Assembly (NCBI GenBank): GCA_019243075.1
Contig: JAFAUV010000102.1
Location: 1 to 6,912 of the forward strand
Source of the DNA: Bradyrhizobium sp.
GTDB lineage: Bacteria > Pseudomonadota > Alphaproteobacteria > Rhizobiales > Xanthobacteraceae
DNA length: 6,912 nucleotides
Reading direction: 5' to 3'
Part shown: piece after piece, positions 1 to 6,480 of the stretch
Layout of the letters: each line of letters starts with the position of its first letter
Numbering within the stretch: the stretch's first letter is position 1
The notes under the pieces: generated by a model
Told to the model about the DNA's origin: nothing
What the model saw: the letters and a program-made list of their open reading frames with translations, nothing else
Database searches by the model: none
Translations under genes and position numbers: made by a program

Positions 1-40
1 CAATCTAACAGTGGACGTCGAGCAGCGGCTGCGCAGTCAT
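1..40 (-). pseudogene. Start of DppD-type ABC transporter ATPase, partial and apparently frame-disrupted
   Basis: An ATG two bases after the DppC-type permease stop opens a frame reading MTAQPLLDVHC and then TAG at 7-5. The residues P-L-L-D-V are how DppD/OppD-type ATPases usually begin, just before the first beta strand of the nucleotide-binding domain. An ATPase gene is also what normally follows the second permease in such operons. An AAAGG about 11 bases upstream, inside the end of the permease gene, could serve as ribosome binding site. The frame closes after 11 codons, so either a frameshift or insertion lies around positions 1-13, or the resemblance is chance and the true ATPase lies further left. 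Only 40 bases are visible, so the identity rests on context plus a five-residue match. Confidence 0.4.
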
Positions 41-42
41 GA

Positions 43-945
43 TCAGGTTCGCCTTTGCGGATCGACGATATCGCGCAGGCCATCGCCGAGCAGGTTGAAG
101 CAGAACACCGCGACCATCAGCGCGAGGCCCGGGAACAGTGCGATCCACCATTCGCCCGAGACCATGAAGGAGGCGCCCTCCGCGACCATGATGCCCCACT
201 CGGCGGTCGGCGGCCGCACGCCGAGCCCGATGAACGAGAGCCCGGCGGCATTGAGGATGGCGTAGCCCATTGTCAGCGACATCTGCACGATCATGATCGG
301 CATGATGTTCGGAAGAATATGGACGAGGAGGATGCGGAATTCGGCATTGCCCGACAGCCGCGCCGCCTGCACGAAGCCGGCATCGCGCCGGACATTGGCC
401 TCGGCCCGCGCGACCCGCGCATAAAGCGGGAAATTCACGATTGCGGTGGCGATGATGATGTTCTGCACGGTGTTGCCGAGGGCGGCGACGATGCCCATCG
501 CCAGCACGAACAGCGGAAACGCCATGATGGTGTCGGCGATGCGGCCGACGATGCGGTCGGTCCAGCCGCCGAAATAGCCGGCGGCGATGCCGGCAAGCCC
601 GCCCATCAGGAATACCAGCACGACGGAGGCGACAGCGATGAAGCTGTCGAGCCGCGTTGCCACGATGACGCGGCTGAAAATGTCCCGGCCCAGTTGATCG
701 GTGCCGAACCAGTGCACCGCCGACGGCGGCTTCAGGGCCATCGCGGTGTCGGAGGCGAGCGGGTCGTACGGCACCACATAGGGCCCGACCAGGGCGGCCG
801 AGAGAATGACGATCAGCAGCGCGAAGGCAAAGGCGGTGACGCGGTTTTCGCCCAGCACGTAGCGGGTGTGCTCGAACATGGCGGCAAGGCCCGTGCTCGG
901 GCGCGCAGGCGCGACCGGTTCGGCCGTGGGGGCGACGGTACTCAT
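43..945 (-). CDS. Peptide/nickel-type ABC transporter permease, DppC family
   Basis: This 300-residue inner-membrane protein is the second permease of a family-5 (dipeptide/oligopeptide/nickel) ABC importer; with the DppB-type partner it forms the translocation channel. A cytosolic N-terminus (about 1-35) leads to a first membrane segment at 36-56. The DppC/OppC signature H-W-F-G-T-D-x-L-G-R-D follows at 78-88, with further segments near 101-125, 137-160, 217-240 and 266-288. The EAA loop that docks the ATPase is intact: A-A-R-L-S-G at 194-199 and H-I-L-P-N at 209-213. The family motif G-L-S-F-I-G-L-G lies at 235-242. The ATG start has a GAGG (957-954) eight bases upstream. Only 13 bp separate it from the upstream permease, so the two are surely cotranscribed. 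Length is normal for the family. The substrate cannot be read from the permease. Confidence 0.95.
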   Translation of the reverse strand: MSTVAPTAEPVAPARPSTGLAAMFEHTRYVLGENRVTAFAFALLIVILSAALVGPYVVPYDPLASDTAMALKPPSAVHWFGTDQLGRDIFSRVIVATRLDSFIAVASVVLVFLMGGLAGIAAGYFGGWTDRIVGRIADTIMAFPLFVLAMGIVAALGNTVQNIIIATAIVNFPLYARVARAEANVRRDAGFVQAARLSGNAEFRILLVHILPNIMPIMIVQMSLTMGYAILNAAGLSFIGLGVRPPTAEWGIMVAEGASFMVSGEWWIALFPGLALMVAVFCFNLLGDGLRDIVDPQRRT

Positions 946-958
946 GCGTCCAGCCTCG

Positions 959-1972
959 CTATCCTTCCAACCTCACCCTTGGATCGATGACGCCATAGAG
1001 AATGTCGATGGCGAGATTGAGCAGCACATACATGACCGCCATGGTCAGCACGAAGCCCTGCACCGGCGCGAAGTCTGACGAGATCAGCGCTTCGACGGCA
1101 TAGGAGCCGATGCCGGGCCAGGCGAAGACCTTTTCCACCAGCACGTTGGCCCCGAGCAGGAACGAGAACACCATCGAGAGCGTGGTTATGACCGGCAGCA
1201 TGGCGTTGCGGAAGGCATAGGTGACGATCACGGTCGAGGGCTTCAACCCGCTGGCGCGCGCGGTGCGAACGAAATCGGAGGCCAGCACCGACAGCATCGA
1301 GGCGCGCGTCATGCGCGCGATCGGCGCCAGCGAGAAGATCGCGAGCGTCGCTGCGGGAAGAATGAGCTGGCTCAGCGCCGAACGGAATGCCTCGAAGTCG
1401 CGCGCCATCAGGGTGTCGACCAGATAGAATCCGGTCACGGTCGGCGGCGCGCTATAGAATACGTCGAGCCGACCGAGCGGTGCCGGGGACCATCCGAGCA
1501 GGAAATAGAAGACATAGACCAGCACGAGGCCGGTGAAGAAGACCGGCAGCGAGACGCCGGCCGTGGTCGTGATGCGGCAGAGATGGTCGATCCAGGAGCC
1601 GGGCCGGGTCGCGGCAAGTACGCCGAGCGGCAAAGCGATAGCAATCGAGATGAAGAGCCCGAGCAGCGTCAGCTCGGCGGAGGCCGGCAGGCGGTTGCGG
1701 ATTTCGGCCGCGACCGGCTGGCCGGTCGTAAGCGAGGTGCCGAGATCGCCACGAGCGAGATCGGACGTGTAGCGGAAAAACTGCTCGATCAGCGGCTTGT
1801 CGAAGCCGAGCTTCTTCCTGATCTGTTCGACCGCTTCCTTTGTCGCGGCGGGGCCGGCGAAGTAAGCCGCTGGATCGCCGGGCAGCGCGCGGGTCAGCAG
1901 GAACGTGACGACGACCACCCCGATCAGGCTCGGGATCGCAAACATCAGCCGCTTGCCGATCATGGTCAGCAT
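959..1972 (-). CDS. Peptide/nickel-type ABC transporter permease, DppB family
   Basis: This is the first permease of the family-5 importer, 337 residues from the chosen start. The N-terminus shows the DppB pattern: a positive stretch (IGKRL), a membrane segment at about 9-29, then L-P-G-D-P at 30-34 ahead of a long periplasmic domain containing the typical G-D-L-G-T-S at 75-80. Further segments lie near 101-123, 137-160, 201-222, 257-280 and 304-326. The EAA loop spans about 231-262 (R-T-A-R-A-S-G-L, later R-N-A-x-L-P), and the late signature W-P-G-I-G is at 285-289. The frame stays open 26 codons further upstream, to 2050. I start at the ATG at 1972 because GAGGAA (1986-1981) lies eight bases before it, and because the extra codons fall in the intergenic repeat and are not permease-like. 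A second in-frame ATG at 1963 is possible. Confidence 0.94.
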   Translation of the reverse strand: MLTMIGKRLMFAIPSLIGVVVVTFLLTRALPGDPAAYFAGPAATKEAVEQIRKKLGFDKPLIEQFFRYTSDLARGDLGTSLTTGQPVAAEIRNRLPASAELTLLGLFISIAIALPLGVLAATRPGSWIDHLCRITTTAGVSLPVFFTGLVLVYVFYFLLGWSPAPLGRLDVFYSAPPTVTGFYLVDTLMARDFEAFRSALSQLILPAATLAIFSLAPIARMTRASMLSVLASDFVRTARASGLKPSTVIVTYAFRNAMLPVITTLSMVFSFLLGANVLVEKVFAWPGIGSYAVEALISSDFAPVQGFVLTMAVMYVLLNLAIDILYGVIDPRVRLEG

Positions 1973-1980
1973 GGCATTCG

Positions 1981-1986
1981 TTCCTC
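1981..1986 (-). promoter_or_regulatory. Ribosome binding site that decides the DppB-type permease start
   Basis: On the minus strand the sequence reads GAGGAA, followed by eight bases and then ATG at 1972. This is a near-ideal Shine-Dalgarno. It supports a start at 1972 over the longer open frame beginning at 2050, which has no such site. Confidence 0.7.
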
Positions 1987-1991
1987 GCGCG

Positions 1992-2068
1992 CGAATGACC
2001 AATAACGAATAGCGAATGGAAGCCCGCCGAAACCTTTCTCCATTCGCCACTCCCTATTTGCCATTTGC
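1992..2068. repeat. Imperfect inverted repeat built from CGAATGG/CGAATAG units between binding-protein and permease genes
   Basis: The left arm (about 1992-2019) carries short direct repeats: cgaatg, cgaatag, cgaatgga. The right arm (about 2039-2068) is an imperfect reverse complement, starting tccattcgcc and continuing tatttgccatttgcc. The best pairing is CGAATGGA at 2013-2020 with TCCATTCG at 2039-2046. The element fills almost the whole gap between the binding-protein stop (2073) and the permease ribosome binding site (1986). In the minus-strand mRNA it would fold into a long, imperfect hairpin. Similar gaat-rich intergenic repeats are, from memory, common in Bradyrhizobium. A role in protecting the upstream binding-protein mRNA or damping permease expression is inference, by analogy with REP hairpins after malE. 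Confidence 0.55.
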
Positions 2069-2072
2069 CTGC

Positions 2073-3692
2073 TCACCCCTTCACCAGCGAGCGATAGTCG
2101 AGCCGGCGGTGGAACCAGTATTGGTAGCCGGAGACGTTCTTTTGCATCGCGACGTTGACGAAGGGCTGGTACAGCGGAATACGCGGGATGTCCGCAAAGG
2201 CGAGATCGATAAAGCCTTTCACGTCGGTGTCGTAGGCTGCCTGGTCGCCGCTTGCCGCGGCAACGCGCGCGCCGTCGATGAACCTGTCCATCTCCGGCGA
2301 CTTGTAGCTCATGGTGTTGAAGATCGAGTTCTGGCCGTGATAGGCCCAGAAGAAGAAGTATTCGGGGTAGTCGAGCCAGCCCGAAAACACGTTGGTGAAG
2401 AGCGGCATCTCTTTCTTGGTGAATTCCGTGCGCCAGTTGGCGCCGGGCACCTTGTTGATGGTGGCCTTGATGCCGATCTGGGCGAGGCTTTCCTGCACCA
2501 GCACGCAGAGCGGCTCGTTGACCTGGGCGAAATTCAGGTCGAATGACAGCGTGGTTTCGATGCCGCCCGGCGCCGCTTGCGCCATCAACGCCTTGGCCTT
2601 GTCCATGTCGGTGTTGTATTTGTGCGGCTGCGGCCAGACCACATCGGTCGGCTTGTCGGCGGGCGCGCCGAACAAGGGGTTGGCGAGGGAGAACATCACC
2701 GCGTCCATGATCTTCTGGTAGGGCAGCGCATAGGCGACTGCCTGGCGCACCTTGAGATTATCGAACGGCGGCTTGGTAACGTTCATCCCGATATATTGCA
2801 TGCCGTTGGAGTACGGGATCGAGACGACGTTGAGCTTGCTCTCCGCCTTCATCTCCTGAAAATCCTTGTTCGGCAGCTCATAGGAGATGTCGGCATCGCC
2901 GCGCTCCAGCAGCGCACGGCGGTTGCCGGCCTGCGGCACCATGCGCCAGATGACGCGCCGTACTTTCGGCACCGGACCGCCGACCCAAGCGTCGTTACGC
3001 TCCATGACCACTTCGGTGCCCGCGGTCCACTTCGTCACCTTGTAGGCGCCGGAGCCAGCGGTCTGCTGCTTGGCGTATTCGAGACCCCAGGGATCCTTCT
3101 CGCTGGCGTTCTTCTTCAACAGTTCGGAGTTGAACACGCTGGGCACGATGACCGCGAGGTCCGGGACGGTGAGCCTGTCCTTTTTCAGGAAGTCGATGCG
3201 CACGGTGCTGTCGTCGACAATGACGAACTGCTCCGTCTTGGTGAGCGATCCCGCGGCCATCTGGAAGGTCGGGAAGCCGCCGACGGACACCGCGCGGTCG
3301 AGCGACCATTTCACGTCTTTTGCCGTCACCGGCGCGCCGTCGTGGAATTTCGCATTCTTCTTCAGCTTGAAAGTCACCGACATGTCGCCGATGTTCATGT
3401 CCTCGGCGAGTTCGCCTTTGAACTTGTCGCGGTCGTAATAGGGCACGCCGCCGGGGCCGGCCTTCATCTCGTGGCTGATCAGCCGGTCATAGCAATTCCA
3501 GCACACTTCATAGCCGGGCACGTTGGTGCCGACGCCATGGATGTCGAGATTGTTCGGGCCGCCTTCGGACACGATGAGAAGGGTCTCGGACCGCGCATCG
3601 GCCTTCGCCGGAGACCAGATCGCGGGCGCCGCGGACGCGAGGGCGCCTGCCGCCAACCCCGAGGCGGATTTCAGAAAGTCGCGGCGCTTCAT
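2073..3692 (-). CDS. Tat-exported family-5 (dipeptide/oligopeptide-type) ABC transporter substrate-binding protein
   Basis: This 539-residue periplasmic solute-binding protein (SBP_bac_5 family) captures the ligand for the two permeases encoded downstream. The N-terminus M-K-R-R-D-F-L-K is a twin-arginine signal, followed by a hydrophobic Ala/Gly-rich region (9-25) and a likely cleavage after A-K-A (31) or A-D-A (33). The family signature around 106-134 is clear: V-T-F-K-L-K, then K-F-H-D-G-A-P-V-T-A-K-D-V. So are the domain I/II elements such as G-S-G-A-Y-K-V and F-D-N-L-K-V-R-Q-A-V. A C-W-N-C pair sits at 64-67. The frame extends 14 codons further up, to 3734, but I start at 3692 because it places the Tat motif at the N-terminus and has GGAG (3702-3699) six bases before it. 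Family-5 ligands include peptides, nickel, opines, glutathione and sugars, and the sequence does not decide between them. Confidence 0.95.
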   Translation of the reverse strand: MKRRDFLKSASGLAAGALASAAPAIWSPAKADARSETLLIVSEGGPNNLDIHGVGTNVPGYEVCWNCYDRLISHEMKAGPGGVPYYDRDKFKGELAEDMNIGDMSVTFKLKKNAKFHDGAPVTAKDVKWSLDRAVSVGGFPTFQMAAGSLTKTEQFVIVDDSTVRIDFLKKDRLTVPDLAVIVPSVFNSELLKKNASEKDPWGLEYAKQQTAGSGAYKVTKWTAGTEVVMERNDAWVGGPVPKVRRVIWRMVPQAGNRRALLERGDADISYELPNKDFQEMKAESKLNVVSIPYSNGMQYIGMNVTKPPFDNLKVRQAVAYALPYQKIMDAVMFSLANPLFGAPADKPTDVVWPQPHKYNTDMDKAKALMAQAAPGGIETTLSFDLNFAQVNEPLCVLVQESLAQIGIKATINKVPGANWRTEFTKKEMPLFTNVFSGWLDYPEYFFFWAYHGQNSIFNTMSYKSPEMDRFIDGARVAAASGDQAAYDTDVKGFIDLAFADIPRIPLYQPFVNVAMQKNVSGYQYWFHRRLDYRSLVKG

Positions 3693-3887
3693 CGAGGGCT
3701 CCAACGCAACGTGTAAACGGGCTGCCGGAACCATGTTCGCAAGGTTCGTGCCACCGCCTGGTCCGACCCTACCGCTGGAGTAACCTGATGATTAGGCTTC
3801 TGGAATTCACGCCGCCCGGCGGCTGCGAGGGGCTAAAAGCATTGCATACAAAGCAACAGCACTGCCCATTATGAAGGCAGATGCGCG
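3693..3887. promoter_or_regulatory. Intergenic region upstream of the binding-protein/permease operon, probably holding its promoter
   Basis: These 195 bp between the phosphotransferase stop and the binding-protein start are the only sizeable gap before the importer genes, so the operon promoter is probably here. A ten-base near-palindrome, TTGTATGCAA on the minus strand (3851-3842), has TTG/CAA arms of the sort bound by GntR/FCD-type regulators. It lies about 150 bases upstream of the start codon. A five-base stem (CTGCC 3862-3866, GGCAG 3876-3880) follows the phosphotransferase stop, and a GC-rich palindrome (gccgcccggcggc) lies near 3810-3822. Neither has a T-run on the minus strand, so I do not call a terminator. 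I could not define a convincing -35/-10 pair. Confidence 0.35.
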
Positions 3888-4883
3888 TCAGTCGGGCCAG
3901 ACCAATTCCTGAAGCTGAAGCAAATCATCGGCCCGGTCCTGCCAGCCTTCGATGCAGATGTGCCTCACTGGATCGCTTGCGTGATGCAGCAGCATCAAGG
4001 CCATCAGCCGGCGCTTGGCCGCAAAATTCACCTCGCCGCGTGAATAGCCGAAGCCTTCGAACAGGCTGCGCACCCGGCGTGGCCGGCCGGCCGCCATGAA
4101 GGCGCTGGGGCCAAGCAGATCATATTCGCCAAAACCGGTCTTCACGTCGCCAAAATCGATCAGGCCGGCGAGACGCCAATTGCCACCTTGTTCGGCCAAC
4201 AGGAAATTTTCCGGAATATATTCGCCGGTCAGGATCACCGGCGGTGGATCAAGCGGGATCAGCTCGGCCGCATCGCGCAGCAGATCGTCCAAACCCTCCA
4301 GGAATTTCGGTTTCAAGCCGAGCCGCTCGTGCCGTACACGGCATGCCGCCATCTGCCGACGCATGAACACATCCCAGCGCGGCTCGATCTCCAGCATCGC
4401 GCCGGGCGGCACGCGCTGGACCCCGGCGATGGCCGCGCCGATCTCTCCCAGCACGCGCTCCTTCTGCGCTTCGGGCAAGGAGGGCCAGATCTCCGAACCC
4501 AGCACGCCGTCAAGCCGGGTGATGACGAGATAGGACCAGCCGTCGCGCGCGCCTTCGACGATGATTTCCGGGGTCGGCAGGCTGAGCCGGCCGCGAAGCT
4601 CGCTCAGCGCGCAGCGCTCAGAGACGAACTGGCTGCGCAGCATCGGCGGAAATATCTTCAGGATCAGCTGCGGGTCGAGCGCGATCACGAGATTGGTACC
4701 CGTCGCGAAAATGTGCGGCGCTTCGCTTGCAAGACCATGGCTGCGCGCGATGTCGAGCGCCACCGGCAACCACAGCGAAGTGTCGGCGCGCCAGGCTCGA
4801 AATGCTTGGTAGTCGGCGAGGGCCGGAAGCGAGGTCAGCACGTTCACCGCCATGGCGCGGAGCGAATCGACGAAACTATCCAT
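3888..4883 (-). CDS. APH-fold phosphotransferase family protein with variant T-G-E catalytic loop
   Basis: This cytosolic protein of about 331 residues belongs to the aminoglycoside phosphotransferase/kinase-like fold (APH, PF01636 type). Numbered from the chosen start, the N-lobe has T-N-L-V-I-A-L and the likely ATP-binding lysine K76 (L-I-L-K-I-F), a likely alpha-C glutamate E89 (S-E-R-C-A-L), and a hinge Y-L-V-I-T-R-L-D-G. The C-lobe has the metal-binding I-D-F-G-D with D243, followed by E-Y-D-L-L. The catalytic loop reads T-G-E-Y-I-P-E-N (219-226) where classic members have H-G-D-x-x-x-x-N: His and Asp are replaced by Thr and Glu, while Asn is kept. I chose ATG 4883, with GGAG four bases upstream, over ATG 4922, because the extra codons lie in a REP-like repeat. 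The substrate is unknown; resistance should not be inferred from the family name. Confidence 0.8.
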   Translation of the reverse strand: MDSFVDSLRAMAVNVLTSLPALADYQAFRAWRADTSLWLPVALDIARSHGLASEAPHIFATGTNLVIALDPQLILKIFPPMLRSQFVSERCALSELRGRLSLPTPEIIVEGARDGWSYLVITRLDGVLGSEIWPSLPEAQKERVLGEIGAAIAGVQRVPPGAMLEIEPRWDVFMRRQMAACRVRHERLGLKPKFLEGLDDLLRDAAELIPLDPPPVILTGEYIPENFLLAEQGGNWRLAGLIDFGDVKTGFGEYDLLGPSAFMAAGRPRRVRSLFEGFGYSRGEVNFAAKRRLMALMLLHHASDPVRHICIEGWQDRADDLLQLQELVWPD

Positions 4884-4899
4884 GGCACTCCGGGGCGCC

Positions 4900-4927
4900 G
4901 GATTGCTTCGCTTCGCTGGCAATGACG
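4900..4927. repeat. REP-like alphaproteobacterial intergenic repeat
   Basis: On the minus strand the element reads CGTCATTGC, then CAGCGAAGCGAAGC, then AATCC. Its core is AGCGAAGCGAAGC flanked by ATTGC/GCAAT arms that can pair. I recognise it as the short dispersed element common in Bradyrhizobium and Rhodopseudomonas intergenic regions. When translated by mistake it gives peptides such as RHCQRSEAI or LLRFAGNDG, and both appear in frames across this spot. It sits in the 64-bp gap between the ugpB stop (4950-4948) and the phosphotransferase start at 4883, and overlaps the upstream ATG at 4922. That argues against using that ATG. Confidence 0.75.
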
Positions 4928-4947
4928 GGCGAACGGGCGTTGCATCG

Positions 4948-6276
4948 CTACCGATCCGGGCTCGCGCGCTCGAACTGGCGCAGCATCTTGTTGCCGCGCT
5001 CGACGGCGGAATCCATCGCCGCCTGCGCGCTCTTCTTGCCGGAAAATGCCTGCTCCAGCTCGTCGTCGATCGCGTCGCGGATCAGCACGAAGGAGCCGAG
5101 CCGCAAGCCCCGCGAATTCTCCGTGGGCGGCTTCAGCGTGATCTGCCCGATCGAGATCGAGCTGCCGGGATTGCGATCGTAAAAGCCCTGCGCGCGCGTC
5201 AGGTCGAACGCGGCGCGGGTGATCGGCAGGTAGCCCGTGTTCTGGTGCCAGGCGGCCTGCACCTCCGGCTTCGAAAGGAAGGAGAAGAATTTCGCCACGC
5301 CCTTGTATTCGACCGTCGGACGCTCGCGCAGCACCCACAGCGTCGCGCCGCCGATGATGGTGTTTTGCGGCGCGCCGGCGACGTCGGGCCAATACGGCAT
5401 CATGCCGTAGCCGACATCGAACTTCGAATTGGCCTTGATGTCGGCGCGCGTTGCCGACGAGCCGATGAAGATGCCGCATTCGCCCTTCTGAAACCGGGGC
5501 TCGGCGCTTTGTGCCCGGCCGCTATAATCGAAAATCTTCGCGGTTTGCCATTCCGCAAGCTGCGCGACATGGCGCACGACGATCGGATTGTTGAAGACCA
5601 GCATCGCATCGAGCCCGCCAAAGCCGTTGGCCCTGGTCGCCAGCGGGAGGTTGTGAAATGCGGAGAAATTCTCGATATTGATCCAGGATGGCCAGGACGT
5701 GGTGAAACCGCAGGCCGCGCCGCGGTCACGCAATTTCTTTGCCGCATTGCCCAATTCCGGCCAGGTCTTCGGCGGTGCCGCCGGGTCGAGGCCGGCGTCG
5801 CGGAACAGGTCCTTGTTGTAGTAGAGGATCGGCGTCGAGGCATTGAACGGAAACGACAGCAGGTTGCCGCTGATGTCGGCATAATAGCCGGTCACCGCCG
5901 GCAGATAGGCGCCCGGCGTGAACGGCTCCTGCTCGTCGCGCATCAGCTCGAACACCGGATAGATGGCGCCCTTGGCCGCCATCATGGTCGCGGTCGCGAT
6001 CTCGTTGACCTGTACGATGGCGGGCTGGTTGCGCGAACGAAACGCGAAGATCGCCGCCGTGACCGTCTCGGTGTAATTGCCCTTGTAGCTCGGCACGACC
6101 CGATATTCGGACTGCGAGGCGTTGAAATCGGCAGCGAGCTTCTCCACCTGACGGCCAAGCTCGCCCGACATCGCGTGCCACCACATGATCTCGGTGACGG
6201 CAAACGCCTGGGCAGAAAAGCCTGCCGCGACCAGCGCAGCTGTAAGTTGCAAGACTATACGTAGACCCTTCACCAC
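4948..6276 (-). CDS. ugpB: sn-glycerol-3-phosphate ABC transporter periplasmic binding protein UgpB
   Basis: This 442-residue periplasmic protein binds sn-glycerol-3-phosphate (and in some bacteria glycerophosphodiesters) for import by UgpA/UgpE/UgpC. It matches E. coli UgpB nearly end to end: W-W-H-A-M-S-G-E-L-G (32-41), Y-K-G-N-Y (64-68), A-T-A-T-M-M-A-A-K (94-102), F-N-A-S-T-P-I-L-Y-Y-N-K-D (144-156), P-P-K-T-W (168-172), I-I-G-G-A-T-L-W-V (307-315), G-Y-L-P-I-T (348-353) and A-V-E-R-G-N (424-429). Length also agrees. A Sec signal peptide runs 1-26, with cleavage after A-F-A. The start is GTG at 6276 with GAGAG (6288-6284) seven bases upstream; a second GTG follows directly at 6273. No ugpA, ugpE or ugpC flanks it. 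The next gene on the strand is a phosphotransferase and the upstream genes are divergent, so its permease must be encoded elsewhere. I saw no PhoB-box-like repeat (CTGTCAT type) upstream. Confidence 0.97.
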   Translation of the reverse strand: MVKGLRIVLQLTAALVAAGFSAQAFAVTEIMWWHAMSGELGRQVEKLAADFNASQSEYRVVPSYKGNYTETVTAAIFAFRSRNQPAIVQVNEIATATMMAAKGAIYPVFELMRDEQEPFTPGAYLPAVTGYYADISGNLLSFPFNASTPILYYNKDLFRDAGLDPAAPPKTWPELGNAAKKLRDRGAACGFTTSWPSWINIENFSAFHNLPLATRANGFGGLDAMLVFNNPIVVRHVAQLAEWQTAKIFDYSGRAQSAEPRFQKGECGIFIGSSATRADIKANSKFDVGYGMMPYWPDVAGAPQNTIIGGATLWVLRERPTVEYKGVAKFFSFLSKPEVQAAWHQNTGYLPITRAAFDLTRAQGFYDRNPGSSISIGQITLKPPTENSRGLRLGSFVLIRDAIDDELEQAFSGKKSAQAAMDSAVERGNKMLRQFERASPDR

Positions 6277-6480
6277 AGAACCACTCTCAAATTGCGGGCG
6301 AACTGGCCCGTTGAATATTCGGCCCTTGCGCGGGTCGCGGAACGCTCAAGTCGGAAACACCGCTCCCGCGTGCCGTTGACGATCATCCCGGCGTCGGCAC
6401 AATAGCGACCTCCCGCGCCTCTCGCAAAAAACATTGAACCTTTTTCGTCGGCCCAAGACTCCATCACTAAGGGGAAGAAG
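6277..6480. promoter_or_regulatory. Divergent intergenic region between ugpB and the plus-strand DctP-like remnant
   Basis: These 204 bp must hold the promoter for ugpB on the minus strand and for the plus-strand pair. A possible plus-strand -35 (TTGAAC, 6434-6439) lies beside an A/T-rich patch (caaaaaacattgaaccttttt), but no good -10 follows at 16-18 bases. A 6-bp inverted repeat, GTGCCG/CGGCAC, with a 19-base spacer lies near 6370-6400. On the ugpB side, GAGAG is a clear ribosome binding site. I could not assign a regulator. Confidence 0.3.
6469..6474 (+). promoter_or_regulatory. Ribosome binding site upstream of a TTG start
   Basis: AAGGGG followed by six bases and TTG at 6481 gives a good Shine-Dalgarno spacing. 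The frame from this TTG encodes a signal peptide, which supports this start over the in-frame GTG at 6487. It suggests that translation initiation is still intact for the degenerate frame downstream. Confidence 0.5.

Noticed and set aside
55..990. Plus-strand open frame (311 codons) opposite the DppC-type permease
   Set aside because: Charged low-complexity composition typical of a shadow of a membrane protein gene; the minus strand has intact EAA and membrane segments.
1973..2050. Extended N-terminus of the DppB-type permease from 2050
   Set aside because: The extra 26 codons fall in the intergenic repeat, are not permease-like and lack a ribosome binding site; GAGGAA before 1972 settles the start.
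2577..3716. Plus-strand open frame (379 codons) opposite the family-5 binding protein
   Set aside because: Shadow frame with His/Arg/Val-rich repeats and no recognisable motif; the opposite strand has a clear Tat signal and family signature.
3862..3880. Possible terminator after the phosphotransferase gene (CTGCC/GGCAG stem)
   Set aside because: The stem is only five base pairs with a nine-base loop and no T-run on the minus strand.
4852..6264. Long plus-strand open frame (470 codons) opposite ugpB
   Set aside because: It is antisense to a gene with near full-length UgpB identity. Its His/Arg/Asp-rich composition is the usual shadow of high-GC codon bias, and it has no domain-like pattern.
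6353..6377. GGAAA-N16-CGTT, resembling an EcfG (general stress sigma) promoter on the plus strand
   Set aside because: One mismatch in the -35 and a common short -10 core make this easily a chance match in GC-rich DNA, and it lies about 100 bases from the start codon.
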